NCBI GenBank assembly: GCA_004153385.1
Contig: SDAL01000001.1
Location: 1,879,492 to 1,943,491 of the forward strand
Direction of reading: 5' to 3'
DNA from: Paracoccaceae bacterium
Lineage (GTDB): Bacteria > Pseudomonadota > Alphaproteobacteria > Rhodobacterales > Rhodobacteraceae
DNA length: 64,000 bases
Shown: positions 54,578 through 63,613 of the stretch, piece by piece
Numbering within the stretch: position 1 is the first letter of the stretch
Layout: every line of letters begins with the position of its first letter
Position numbers and translations under genes: made by a program
Notes under the pieces: generated by a model
The model's input: only the letters and a program-made list of their open reading frames with translations
Told to the model about the DNA's origin: nothing
Databases searched by the model: none

Positions 54578-54729
54578 CCTGTTTCCCGCTGTGGCACGAT
54601 GCTGCGGCGTCATCCGGCGAAGTGCCACGCCCTGCGCGTTTTCCGGTTTTTTCTGCCGCCAAAACACTGCGTAACCTTTCGTTAAGATTAACCGTGCAGA
54701 AAGAGGGGGCGAGAGAGGCGGAGGACCGG

Positions 54730-55917
54730 ATGAAAGCAGACTTGTTTTCTAACACCACACCCTTCACCCCACCCACCACGGTAGAAAATGATCTGCCGGT
54801 GCTGCGTCTCTTTCGTTCCCGAAGGGTCGGTGCCACGACCTTTCACCGGTTGATTGCCGAGTATGGCAGTGCAGCCGCCGCGTTGGCGCATTTGCCTGAC
54901 ATCGCCCGAAACGCGGGGGTACACGATTACCATATTTGCAGCGAAGCCAGCGCCCGCGCCGAAATTCGCGCAGGACATAAACTGGGCGCGCGGCTTTTAT
55001 GCTTTGGTGCGCCCGGATATCCTGCGGCCCTGATGGACCTGCCAGATGCGCCGCCGGTGCTGTGGGCCTTGGGCAATCTGGATCTTCTGACCCGTCCGGC
55101 GCTTGGGTTCGTTGGTGCACGCAATGCCTCGTCCTTGGGGCGTAGAATGGCTGGCAAACTGGCAACAGAGGCAGGGGCCGCAGGCTATGTGGTGATATCG
55201 GGGCTGGCGCGCGGCATTGATGCACAGGCCCATCGTGCGGCCCTGCCCACGGGAACCATTGCCGTGCAAGGTGGGGGCATCGACACGGTCTATCCGCGCG
55301 AGAATGCAGCCCTTCACGATGATCTGGCCCGTAACGGGCTGCGCCTTTCGGAGATGCCCCCCGGCACCACACCACAGGCGCGCCATTTCCCACAACGCAA
55401 CCGGATCATCGCGGGGTTATCACGCGCCGTCATCGTGATAGAGGCCGCCACGCGGTCGGGCAGCCTGATCACCGCGCGCGATGCGCTTGATCAGGGGCGC
55501 GAGGTGATGGCCGTGCCGGGCCACCCGATGGACGGGCGCACCGGTGGCTGCAACCAGCTGATCCGCGACGGCGCGGTTCTTATCCGTAGCTTTGACGATA
55601 TCGCAGAGGCACTGGGACCGGCCGCAGTCACCCAAGCGTGCCTGCCCACCCCCACTGTCGCCCCGACACCCGACCCGCGACCACAGCCCCTGCCACAGGC
55701 CGCGCCAGCATCGCAGATGGTGCCAAGCGAGATGACAACAGACGCCCCCACTGCGATCACGCGCATTTTGCAAAGGCTGAGCGTGGCCCCTGTACCCGAA
55801 GACACCTTGATCCGCGACTTGCATCTCTCACCGTCGCTCTTTGCCCAAGCCATTTGCGAGCTGGAGATGGATCTACGGATAGAGCGGCTGCCGGGTGGGC
55901 TGATTGCGCGACTATAA
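54730..55917 (+). CDS. dprA: DNA processing protein DprA
   Basis: A 395-residue protein that loads RecA on incoming single-stranded DNA during transformation. A short helical N-domain precedes the Rossmann-like core with LGFVGARNASSLGRRMAG, VISGLARGIDAQAHRAA and VIEAATRSGSLITARDAL. A Pro-rich linker (about residues 300-330) then leads to a C-terminal winged-helix domain. CGGAGG lies before the ATG at 54730; the open frame reaches back to 54496 over the hairpins. No other competence genes are in the window. Confidence 0.94.
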   Translation: MKADLFSNTTPFTPPTTVENDLPVLRLFRSRRVGATTFHRLIAEYGSAAAALAHLPDIARNAGVHDYHICSEASARAEIRAGHKLGARLLCFGAPGYPAALMDLPDAPPVLWALGNLDLLTRPALGFVGARNASSLGRRMAGKLATEAGAAGYVVISGLARGIDAQAHRAALPTGTIAVQGGGIDTVYPRENAALHDDLARNGLRLSEMPPGTTPQARHFPQRNRIIAGLSRAVIVIEAATRSGSLITARDALDQGREVMAVPGHPMDGRTGGCNQLIRDGAVLIRSFDDIAEALGPAAVTQACLPTPTVAPTPDPRPQPLPQAAPASQMVPSEMTTDAPTAITRILQRLSVAPVPEDTLIRDLHLSPSLFAQAICELEMDLRIERLPGGLIARL

Positions 55918-55961
55918 CGGTGCCACATCCCGCAAGTGACAAGCTCCCCGCTAGGCGTGCA

Positions 55962-55990
55962 TTGACATTCCCCCAACAAGGGCCACATGT
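55962..55990 (+). promoter_or_regulatory. Candidate promoter for topA
   Basis: A consensus -35 TTGACA at 55962-55967 is followed 17 nt later by ACATGT, a poor -10. It lies 40 nt ahead of the topA ATG. Confidence 0.28.
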
Positions 55991-56029
55991 TCCGCGCCCA
56001 TAGTCTGCAGCCCTATCCGAGAGGTCCAC

Positions 56030-58855
56030 ATGGCCGTCGTTGTCGTCGAGTCCCCTGCTAAAGCCAAGACAATAAACAAATATCTGGGATCCGACTATAC
56101 GGTTCTGGCATCCTTCGGGCATGTGCGCGACCTGCCGCCGAAGGACGGTTCGGTCGATCCAGAGAATGATTTCGATATGAAATGGGAGATTGCCTCCGAT
56201 TCGAAAAAGCATATCAAAGCCATTACCGATGCGTTGAAAGACGATGACACCCTGATCTTGGCAACTGACCCTGATCGCGAAGGCGAGGCCATCAGCTGGC
56301 ACCTTGAACAGGCGCTGGAGAAGAAGCTGAAGGGCAAGAAAGTTTCGCGTGTGACGTTCAACGCGATTACCAAAACCGCCATTCTGGAAGCGATGAAATC
56401 CCCCCGTCAGGTCGATGGGCCACTGGTACAGGCCTATCTGGCGCGTCGGGCGCTGGATTATCTGGTGGGGTTCAACCTGTCGCCCGTCCTTTGGCGCAAG
56501 CTGCCCGGTGCAAAATCGGCGGGCCGTGTGCAATCGGTCTGCCTGCGTTTGATTGTCGAGCGCGAGATGGAGATCGAGGCGTTCAACCCGCGCGAATACT
56601 GGTCGGTTGTGGCCCAGTTGGAAACACCTGCCGGTCAGAGTTTCGAGGCGCGCCTGTCGGTGATGGGTGGCAAAAAGCTTGATAAATACGACCTTGCCAA
56701 CGCGACCGATGCCGAAATGGCCGTGCAGGCCGTGTCCAGCCGCGCCTTGAGCGTGACCTCGGTCGAGGCAAAGCCCGCCACGCGCAACCCCTACCCGCCG
56801 TTCATGACCTCGACCTTGCAGCAGGAAGCCAGCCGCAAGTTCGGCATGGGGGCCAAGGCCACGATGTCTGCCGCGCAGCGCCTGTATGAGGCGGGGTATA
56901 TCACCTACATGCGGACAGACGGGATCGACATGGCGCCAGAGGCCGTGATGCAGGCCCGCGATGCGATCAAGGATCGCTTCGGCGAGAAATACGTCCCGAA
57001 ATCGCCACGCATGTACAAAAACAAGGCGAAAAACGCACAAGAAGCCCACGAATGTATCCGCCCGACCGATATGTTCGTATCGACAGACCAGCTGAAAATC
57101 TCGGCCGATGACCAGAAGAAAATCTATGACCTGATCTGGAAACGGACCCTGTCAAGCCAGATGGAAGCCGCCCGTTTCGAGCGTACGACCGTGTTGATCG
57201 GATCGAAAGACCAGCAGGTAGAACTGCGGGCGACGGGCTCTGTGGTGACGTTTGACGGCTTTCTCAAAATCTACGATCAGGGCCGCGACGATGACGAGGA
57301 CGACGATGGCCGTCGTCTGCCCCAAATCAACCAAGGGGACGCGCTCAAACCCGCACCGGCCTATGGCGAGGCTTTCACCAAGGCGCAGGGCGAGGACCAT
57401 GTAGTTGAGAGCGACGCACCGGGCATCCAGCGATGCGCGGCTGCGGTGATGAGCGAAGACACCGCGATTTTCTCGGCGCAGCACCACACCCAGCCGCCAC
57501 CGCGCTATACCGAGGCCACACTGGTCAAACGTATGGAGGAGCTCGGCATCGGGCGCCCATCCACCTATGCGTCGATCGTGACCACGATTCAGGATCGTGG
57601 CTATGTGCTGAAAGATAAAAACCGTCTGATCCCCGAGGATAAAGGGCGCCTTGTCACGGCATTTTTGGAAAACTATTTCCGCCGGTATGTGGAATATGAT
57701 TTCACCGCAGGCCTGGAAGACCAGCTGGATGATATTTCGGCAGGCGAGCGGGACTACAAAGAGGTTCTGGCCCGTTTCTGGCGTGATTTTCATGCCGCAA
57801 TCGAGGAAACCTCGGAGTTGCGGATTACCGAAGTGCTCGACAAGATCGACGAAGTGCTTGGCCCGCATCTTTACCCGCCCCGCGAGGACGGGTCGAACCC
57901 GCGCATCTGTCCGGTGTGTGGCGAGGGACAGTTGCACCTGAAAACCGCCCGTTCCGGCGGGGCGTTTATCGGCTGCGGCAACTACCCCGAGTGTCGCTAT
58001 ACCCGCCCGCTGTCGGCCCCTGATGGCGATGATGCCGCCCAAGCGCTGGACGGCAAGGTGCTGGGTCAGGAAGACGGGCTGGACATCACGTTGCGCGTTG
58101 GTCGCTTTGGCCCCTATGTGCAAAAAGGCGAGCCTACAGAAGAGGCCCCCAAGCCCCCCCGCGCGTCCCTGCCCAAAACATGGCCGCCCGAAAATCTGGA
58201 TCTGGAAAAGGCCTTGCTGCTGTTGCATCTGCCGCGCGAAGTGGGCGCCCATCCCGAAGACGGTGTCATGATCGAGGCTGCAATCGGGCGCTATGGTCCG
58301 TATGTGAAACACAACCGCACCTATGCCAACCTGCCGTCGGTCGAGGATGTGTTTACGATCGGTATGAACCATGCGGTCGAGGTTCTGGCCCAGAAGGCCG
58401 CCCGTGGTGGACGCGGTGCGGCGGCCAAACCGGTCAAGGAACTGGGCGACCACCCCGATGGCGGTGCAATCAACGTGATGCCCGGACGGTACGGTCCGTA
58501 TGTCAAATGGGAAAAGATCAACGCGACGATTCCCAACGGCATCGAGCCCGAGGACGTGAGCGTTGAACAGGCGCTTGAGTGGATTGCGGAAAAGGCTGCC
58601 AAGTCTGGCACGCGCAAAAAGGCGGCCCCGAAAAAAGCCGCCGCCAAGAAAGCCCCTGCAAAAAAAGCAGCGTCTAAACCTTCAGCCACCAAAACGGCTG
58701 CGGCGAAAAAAGCCCCCGCGAAAAAGCCCGCCGCCAAAAAGGCACCAGCCAAGAAGGCGCCTGCCAAAACAACCGCGGCAAAACCGTCACAAGCCAAGAA
58801 ACCGGCCCAGGATGCGGACCCCTCGTCCGCAGGCGATGGAGCAGACGAAAGTTGA
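56030..58855 (+). CDS. topA: DNA topoisomerase I with Lys/Ala-rich tail
   Basis: A 941-residue type IA topoisomerase that relaxes negative supercoils. The Toprim domain starts VVVESPAKAKTINKYLG with DPDREGEAISWHLE. The catalytic Tyr293 is in YITYMRTDG, and one four-cysteine zinc finger (CPVCGEGQLHL...CGNYPEC) lies near residue 625, followed by repeat domains with GRYGPYVK. The final ~75 residues are a low-complexity tail of KKA, KAP and AAKK repeats, like histone H1-type tails, expected to bind DNA non-specifically. GAGAGG precedes the ATG, and a terminator follows. Confidence 0.96.
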   Translation: MAVVVVESPAKAKTINKYLGSDYTVLASFGHVRDLPPKDGSVDPENDFDMKWEIASDSKKHIKAITDALKDDDTLILATDPDREGEAISWHLEQALEKKLKGKKVSRVTFNAITKTAILEAMKSPRQVDGPLVQAYLARRALDYLVGFNLSPVLWRKLPGAKSAGRVQSVCLRLIVEREMEIEAFNPREYWSVVAQLETPAGQSFEARLSVMGGKKLDKYDLANATDAEMAVQAVSSRALSVTSVEAKPATRNPYPPFMTSTLQQEASRKFGMGAKATMSAAQRLYEAGYITYMRTDGIDMAPEAVMQARDAIKDRFGEKYVPKSPRMYKNKAKNAQEAHECIRPTDMFVSTDQLKISADDQKKIYDLIWKRTLSSQMEAARFERTTVLIGSKDQQVELRATGSVVTFDGFLKIYDQGRDDDEDDDGRRLPQINQGDALKPAPAYGEAFTKAQGEDHVVESDAPGIQRCAAAVMSEDTAIFSAQHHTQPPPRYTEATLVKRMEELGIGRPSTYASIVTTIQDRGYVLKDKNRLIPEDKGRLVTAFLENYFRRYVEYDFTAGLEDQLDDISAGERDYKEVLARFWRDFHAAIEETSELRITEVLDKIDEVLGPHLYPPREDGSNPRICPVCGEGQLHLKTARSGGAFIGCGNYPECRYTRPLSAPDGDDAAQALDGKVLGQEDGLDITLRVGRFGPYVQKGEPTEEAPKPPRASLPKTWPPENLDLEKALLLLHLPREVGAHPEDGVMIEAAIGRYGPYVKHNRTYANLPSVEDVFTIGMNHAVEVLAQKAARGGRGAAAKPVKELGDHPDGGAINVMPGRYGPYVKWEKINATIPNGIEPEDVSVEQALEWIAEKAAKSGTRKKAAPKKAAAKKAPAKKAASKPSATKTAAAKKAPAKKPAAKKAPAKKAPAKTTAAKPSQAKKPAQDADPSSAGDGADES

Positions 58856-58865
58856 TGGCATTTTC

Positions 58866-58893
58866 AGACCCGGCCGTGCGCCGGGTCTTTTTT
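58866..58893 (+). terminator. Rho-independent terminator of topA
   Basis: A 9-bp stem AGACCCGGC / GCCGGGTCT with a 5-nt loop runs into a T-rich tail, 11 nt after the stop. Confidence 0.93.
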
Positions 58894-58925
58894 GTTCAAA
58901 CCGTAGTGACGCCGCATCGCAGCAA

Positions 58926-58954
58926 TTGACTCGATCACATCAATATCGCCTAAT
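58926..58954 (+). promoter_or_regulatory. Candidate sigma-70 promoter for scoAB
   Basis: TTGACT and CCTAAT are separated by 17 nt and lie 27 nt ahead of the scoA ATG, just after the topA terminator. Confidence 0.42.
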
Positions 58955-58980
58955 CAACGCGAGGAATTGGGAGAGAATTG

Positions 58981-59682
58981 ATGCAGAAAGTGTATGGCTC
59001 CGCGACAGAGGCTCTGGACGGGCTGGTGTCTGACGGAATGCTGATTGCGGCGGGCGGTTTCGGTCTGTGCGGAATTCCGGAGATGTTGATAGATGCGCTT
59101 GTCGAAAGTGGGGTCAAGGACCTTACGGTGGCCTCGAACAACGCAGGCGTAGACGGGTTCGGGCTGGGCAAGCTGCTGGAAACGCATCAGATCAAGAAGA
59201 TGATGTCGTCCTATGTGGGCGAGAATGCAGAGTTCATGCGGCAATATCTGTCGGGGGAACTGGAGCTGGAATTCAATCCCCAAGGCACGCTGGCGGAACG
59301 GATGCGCGCGGGCGGGGCCGGCATTGCGGGGTTCTACACCAAAACCGGCTATGGCACACAGGTGGCCGAGGGTAAGGAAGTCAAAGTGTTCCACGGCGAG
59401 CATTATATCCTTGAAGAAGGGATCTTTGCCGATCTGGCCATCGTCAAGGCATGGAAGGCCGATGAAACCGGCAATGCGATTTTCCGTAAGACGGCGCGCA
59501 ATTTCAATCCGCCCGCCGCCATGTGTGGCAAGGTATGTGTGATGGAGGTCGAAGAAATCGTGCCGGTTGGCACGCTGGACCCAGACCAGATCCACCTGCC
59601 CGGGATCTATGTGCACCGCCTGATTCAGGGCGCACATGAGAAGCGGATCGAGAAAGTGACCACACGCGCGAAGGAGGCCTGA
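58981..59682 (+). CDS. scoA: 3-oxoacid CoA-transferase subunit A
   Basis: A 233-residue subunit that binds CoA, with the N-terminal [18 protein letters not shown] motif and the [16 protein letters not shown] segment near residue 110. With the next gene it moves CoA from succinyl-CoA to acetoacetate or another ketoacid, feeding ketone-body or polyhydroxybutyrate breakdown products into the TCA cycle. GGGAGA lies six nt before the ATG; a TTG directly ahead is possible. One nt separates its stop from the scoB start. Confidence 0.93.
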   Translation: MQKVYGSATEALDGLVSDGMLIAAGGFGLCGIPEMLIDALVESGVKDLTVASNNAGVDGFGLGKLLETHQIKKMMSSYVGENAEFMRQYLSGELELEFNPQGTLAERMRAGGAGIAGFYTKTGYGTQVAEGKEVKVFHGEHYILEEGIFADLAIVKAWKADETGNAIFRKTARNFNPPAAMCGKVCVMEVEEIVPVGTLDPDQIHLPGIYVHRLIQGAHEKRIEKVTTRAKEA

Positions 59683-59683
59683 G

Positions 59684-60328
59684 ATGACCGATGTAAAACA
59701 AGGCTGGGATCGCAACCAGATGGCCGCCCGCGCGGCACAAGAGCTGGAAGATGGCACCTATGTGAACCTCGGGATCGGCATCCCGACATTGGTGCCCAAT
59801 TTCATTCCCGAAGGCGTGAATGTCACCCTGCAATCGGAAAACGGTATGCTGGGCATGGGGCCGTTCCCCTATGAGGGCGACGAGGACCCCGATCTGATCA
59901 ACGCGGGCAAGCAAACCATCACAGAGCTGCCCAGCACGGTCTATTTCGACAGTGCCACCAGCTTTGGCATGATCCGTGGTGGCAAGATCGCTGCCGCCAT
60001 TCTGGGCGCAATGGAAGTGGCCGAAAACGGCGATCTGGCGAACTGGATGATCCCCGGTAAGCTGGTCAAGGGCATGGGCGGCGCAATGGATCTGGTCGCT
60101 GGCGTGAAAAAAGTCGTGGTGGTGATGGATCACCAGAATAAATACGGCGACTCCAAGGTGCTGAAAGCCTGCTCGCTGCCCCTTACAGGCACCGGCGTGA
60201 TCGACCGGATCATCACCAATCTGGGCGTGTTGGACGTGGTTGAAGGCGGCTTGAAAATCGTCGAACTGGCCGATGGCATCACCGAAGATGATCTGCGCGC
60301 GGCGACAGAGGCCACATTGGTCGATTAA
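59684..60328 (+). CDS. scoB: 3-oxoacid CoA-transferase subunit B
   Basis: A 214-residue catalytic subunit. The active glutamate is Glu52 in [14 protein letters not shown], which forms the glutamyl-CoA intermediate. The early [14 protein letters not shown] and late [16 protein letters not shown] are family signatures. GGAGG at the end of scoA serves as its ribosome site. A terminator follows. Confidence 0.94.
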   Translation: MTDVKQGWDRNQMAARAAQELEDGTYVNLGIGIPTLVPNFIPEGVNVTLQSENGMLGMGPFPYEGDEDPDLINAGKQTITELPSTVYFDSATSFGMIRGGKIAAAILGAMEVAENGDLANWMIPGKLVKGMGGAMDLVAGVKKVVVVMDHQNKYGDSKVLKACSLPLTGTGVIDRIITNLGVLDVVEGGLKIVELADGITEDDLRAATEATLVD

Positions 60329-60352
60329 CGCCTGACGCCGGATCTGCGTCTC

Positions 60353-60385
60353 AAAACGGTCCGCATCTTATGGCGGGCCGTTTTT
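60353..60385. terminator. Bidirectional terminator between scoB and a convergent gene
   Basis: AAACGGTCCGC pairs with GCGGGCCGTTT (one G-T pair) around an 8-nt loop. A run of five T follows on plus, and TTTT on minus, so it can serve both convergent genes. Confidence 0.88.
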
Positions 60386-60439
60386 CTTGGATAACGCCTT
60401 ATCTATCCCAGCCCCCCAGACCGCAGGGCCTTATGCGGC

Positions 60440-61198
60440 TCAGGTCAGCGTGCCATGTGCCAAAGCCTGCGCCCAATCCTCTCGCCCCGCTGCTTTTGCA
60501 CGCGCCACCATCGCGCCTGTATCATAGGGAATGTGGTGAAAGCTCGTGTGCCACCCCCCTGCGTGGCGCCCCAGCGTCGCATAGCAGGCACAGGCCGTGC
60601 CAGTTTGCATCACATGCGGCACGGGCTGCACATCACTATACGCCGGACATCCTACACTGCCCGGATTAAGCACCACCCGACCCTGCCCCAGATCGATCCG
60701 CCGTGGCACATGGGTATGGCCGCACAGGTAAAGCTGTGCCGTGCAGCCTTGCAACGCGGCCTCGATCTGCGCACGCGAGCGCATGGACACGCGGCCTTGC
60801 GCATCCACTTGCTCCATCAGATAGGTCGTATCGCTTTGCGGTGTGCCGTGAAATGCGAAGACCCCCTCCATCGGCTCGAGCGTGGCAGGCAGGGCGCCCA
60901 GCCACCGCAGATGTGCAGGCGTCAGTTGCGCGTAGGCGCTGGCATCCGACAGGCCCATCGCCCCGGGCAGCCTATCAAGCAGTTGCCGGTCGTGATTGCC
61001 CCGAATGCAGGCGATCCCCGCCGCCATCAACCTGTCTGCCGTGCGCGCGGCCTCAAGCGGGCCGCTCAGATGATCGCCAAGGTTGAGGATGGTCTGGATA
61101 CCGCGCGCCGAGATATCCGCCAGCACCGCGTCGAGCGCATCGATATTGCCGTGAATATCCGCGATAACCGCAAATTCATCTGTAAGCCTGCTTTGCAT
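60440..61198 (-). CDS. Metallophosphoesterase, YfcE/ApaH-like
   Basis: A 252-residue phosphoesterase with the motif order VIADIHGNIDALDAVL, LNLGDHLSGPL, IRGNHDRQLL and CGHTHVPRRID, and a conserved LNPGSVGCP before the C-terminus. Such proteins hydrolyse small phosphodiesters; the substrate is unknown. The ATG at 61198 has AGGAAAGGA upstream; the longer frame from 61261 is not supported. Confidence 0.88.
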   Translation of the reverse strand: MQSRLTDEFAVIADIHGNIDALDAVLADISARGIQTILNLGDHLSGPLEAARTADRLMAAGIACIRGNHDRQLLDRLPGAMGLSDASAYAQLTPAHLRWLGALPATLEPMEGVFAFHGTPQSDTTYLMEQVDAQGRVSMRSRAQIEAALQGCTAQLYLCGHTHVPRRIDLGQGRVVLNPGSVGCPAYSDVQPVPHVMQTGTACACYATLGRHAGGWHTSFHHIPYDTGAMVARAKAAGREDWAQALAHGTLT

Positions 61199-61270
61199 GC
61201 CCTGTGTCCTTTCCTGCCCGTTTGCCACACCGCCGATGGCAGGGCGCGCCATCAGGACCAAACCGCAAGA

Positions 61271-62050
61271 TTACAGTTTGAAGATACACCCGTCGCTCAT
61301 GATCTTGGGGGGCACGGCGCACAGCTGGCGTGCCACCGTCCATGCCGCCAGAACCTTGGGCACATAATCGCGGGTTTCGCGGTAGGGCGGCACGCCGGAA
61401 TTGCTTTTCACCGCGTTCTCGCCTGCGTTATAGGCGGCCAGAACCATCAGCGGGTCGTTGTCAAACTCGCGCATCAGCCAGTCCAGATAGGCCACGCCGC
61501 CGCGGATATTCTGCCCGGGATGGGCGCTGTCTGTTACGTGAAACCGCGCTGCGGTTGCCGGTATCAACTGCATCAGCCCCACCGCCCCCGCAGAGGACAC
61601 CGCATCATACCGGCCCGCCGATTCCGCCGAAATGACGGCAAGCACCATCGCGGGCGATACACGCGTGCCTTGTGTGGCAGTGGCGATCTCCGCCCCGTGG
61701 CGCTGGACAATGGCACGCAGCCCCGACAGCGACGGCGCCCCCACCTGTGCGCCGCTCGGCCCCTGCTGCAAGGCTGCAATCGCACGGCTGAACCGCCCCG
61801 AGCGCACCCCCAGCTGCGGAGAGACCTGTGACCAATACCATGTGTAGTTTCCGCCTGCGGCGCCACCACCCTGAATAGCACGTGCGCCGCCGGATGGCCC
61901 CGATGCGACCGGTGGCGCGTAATAGCGCACCGTCGGGCTTTGCTTTTGCATTGCCATGGTCTGCACCCCACCCGACATCACCTGCGCGACAACCGGCGCG
62001 ACCGGTGCCAACACACACAGCGCAGCAAGAACGGATCTTATCAAATACAT
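61271..62050 (-). CDS. Lytic transglycosylase (SLT family)
   Basis: A 259-residue secreted murein hydrolase. The signal peptide MYLIRSVLAALCVLAPVAPVVAQ is followed by a Gly/Ala/Ser-rich region and the SLT domain from about residue 110. The catalytic Glu143 is in VISAESAGRYD, with GAVGLMQLIPATAARF and VLAAYNAGENAV after it. It cleaves the MurNAc-GlcNAc bond to give anhydro-muropeptides. The ribosome site is weak. It ends 72 nt before the metallophosphoesterase start on the same strand. Confidence 0.92.
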   Translation of the reverse strand: MYLIRSVLAALCVLAPVAPVVAQVMSGGVQTMAMQKQSPTVRYYAPPVASGPSGGARAIQGGGAAGGNYTWYWSQVSPQLGVRSGRFSRAIAALQQGPSGAQVGAPSLSGLRAIVQRHGAEIATATQGTRVSPAMVLAVISAESAGRYDAVSSAGAVGLMQLIPATAARFHVTDSAHPGQNIRGGVAYLDWLMREFDNDPLMVLAAYNAGENAVKSNSGVPPYRETRDYVPKVLAAWTVARQLCAVPPKIMSDGCIFKL

Positions 62051-62267
62051 TCAACACCCAAGAGAAAACGGGGGGCCATCCGGCCTTCAAAAAAGGCTTT
62101 GGCGGATAAAACCCGATCTCCGGCCTGATTACCAGTGACCAGCATCGGCCCATGCGGCGGTCATGCGCGGTTTTGCGACACCGCCCACGCCCGGACCGCC
62201 CTACATGAGGACGCGCACAGGTCTGGGTACAGGCGCCCCGAACACACGGGGCGCGCACAGATCAGCG

Positions 62268-63170
62268 TCAGGCGGTCAGGCCTTCGGGTGCGTTCAGGCC
62301 ATTGGCGCGCGCACACGCAGTCACCGTATTGGCCAGCAGGCAGGCGATGGTCATCGGACCAACCCCACCGGGCACCGGCGTAATCGCGCCGGCGACCTGT
62401 GACACGCTTTGGAAATCGACATCCCCAACCAACCGGGTTTTGCCTTCGCCCTTTTCAGGCGCATCAATGCGGTTGATGCCTACATCGATCACGGTCGCGC
62501 CGGGTTTGATCCAGTCGTCTGAAATCATCTCGGGGCGGCCGACTGCGGCCACCACGATATCCGCATTACGGCACAATGCCTCGATGTTTTTGGTCCGGCT
62601 GTGGGCGATCGTTACGGTGCAGCTGTCGCGCAACAACAGCTGCGCCATGGGTTTGCCAACGATATTTGAGCGTCCAACCACAACCGCATTCAGGCCCGAC
62701 AGGCTGCCCAGATGATCGCGCAGCATCATCAGACACCCCAGCGGCGTGCAGGGCACCATCGCCGATTGTCCGGTCGCCAGACGCCCCACATTCGAGATAT
62801 GGAACCCGTCGACATCCTTGGCAGGATCAATCGCATTAACGACCAGATCCTCGTTCATGTGAGCGGGCAGTGGTAATTGTACCAAAATCCCGTGGACGGA
62901 CCGATCGGCGTTCAGCCGCGCCACCAGTGCCAGAAGATCGGCCTCTGACGTGTCGGCGGGCAGTTTGTGCTCGAACGACTTCATACCGGCCTCAAGGGTC
63001 TGGCGCCCCTTGTTGCGGACGTAGACCTCGGATGCCGGATCCTCGCCTACAAGAACCACCGCCAAACCGGGCGTGATATCATGGTCCGCTTTCATCGCGG
63101 CAACCGCGTCACCAACCTTGGCCCGCACGCTCGCAGCGAACGCTTTTCCGTCAATAATCTGAGCGCTCAT
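62268..63170 (-). CDS. folD: Methylenetetrahydrofolate dehydrogenase / methenyltetrahydrofolate cyclohydrolase
   Basis: A 300-residue bifunctional enzyme that interconverts methylene- and formyl-THF. The active-site segment is YVRNKGRQ with Tyr50 and Lys54, and NADP binds at [18 protein letters not shown]; the C-terminal [18 protein letters not shown] is invariant. It uses the one-carbon unit supplied by glyA. Its start lies one nt after the chorismate mutase stop. A GC hairpin at 62233-62254 lies just downstream of the stop. Confidence 0.97.
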   Translation of the reverse strand: MSAQIIDGKAFAASVRAKVGDAVAAMKADHDITPGLAVVLVGEDPASEVYVRNKGRQTLEAGMKSFEHKLPADTSEADLLALVARLNADRSVHGILVQLPLPAHMNEDLVVNAIDPAKDVDGFHISNVGRLATGQSAMVPCTPLGCLMMLRDHLGSLSGLNAVVVGRSNIVGKPMAQLLLRDSCTVTIAHSRTKNIEALCRNADIVVAAVGRPEMISDDWIKPGATVIDVGINRIDAPEKGEGKTRLVGDVDFQSVSQVAGAITPVPGGVGPMTIACLLANTVTACARANGLNAPEGLTA

Positions 63171-63171
63171 A

Positions 63172-63471
63172 TCAATGCCCTTTCCCCAAAACGCGTTCTT
63201 CGCGTGCGATAAAATGTTCCATCATCTCGCGCCACAAAACTTCGGCCAGTTCGGGCGCCAAACCGCGGATTTCCGCCTCGGCTTTGACCTTGACCACCAC
63301 ATCTTCGACACGGGCGTCGATGCGTGCAGGCAGGCCTTCTGCGGGCTTGAGCTCGGCGGCACGATCTATCAATCGCGTGCGGTCGGCCAAAAGCGCGACC
63401 AGTTCACGATCAAGCGCGTCGATCTCCACGCGCAAATCTTTCATTGAGGAAATATCGGCAGGATCTTTCAT
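63172..63471 (-). CDS. Chorismate mutase, AroQ type
   Basis: A 99-residue all-helical monofunctional chorismate mutase. Helix 1 is [20 protein letters not shown], and the later [20 protein letters not shown] and [13 protein letters not shown] carry the remaining active-site side chains. It converts chorismate to prephenate for phenylalanine and tyrosine. The ATG at 63471 has AAGGA seven nt upstream. It is directly followed by folD, a common pairing in the family. Confidence 0.9.
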   Translation of the reverse strand: MKDPADISSMKDLRVEIDALDRELVALLADRTRLIDRAAELKPAEGLPARIDARVEDVVVKVKAEAEIRGLAPELAEVLWREMMEHFIAREERVLGKGH

Positions 63472-63613
63472 CGGCTGTCCTTGCAAGGGCGGAATGCGTC
63501 CCCCGTATCGCACCTTGCGCGCCGTGGCTCAAGCCCCGAGGCTGCGCAAGGCCCCTGCCTTGCAGGGACCTTTGAACGCCGGCGTCGCAGACCAAGGCCG
63601 CGCGCAATGCGCC

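Noticed and set aside
57152-58453. 433-codon minus frame antisense to topA
   Set aside because: topA motifs occupy the plus strand throughout; the shadow has no motif or ribosome site.
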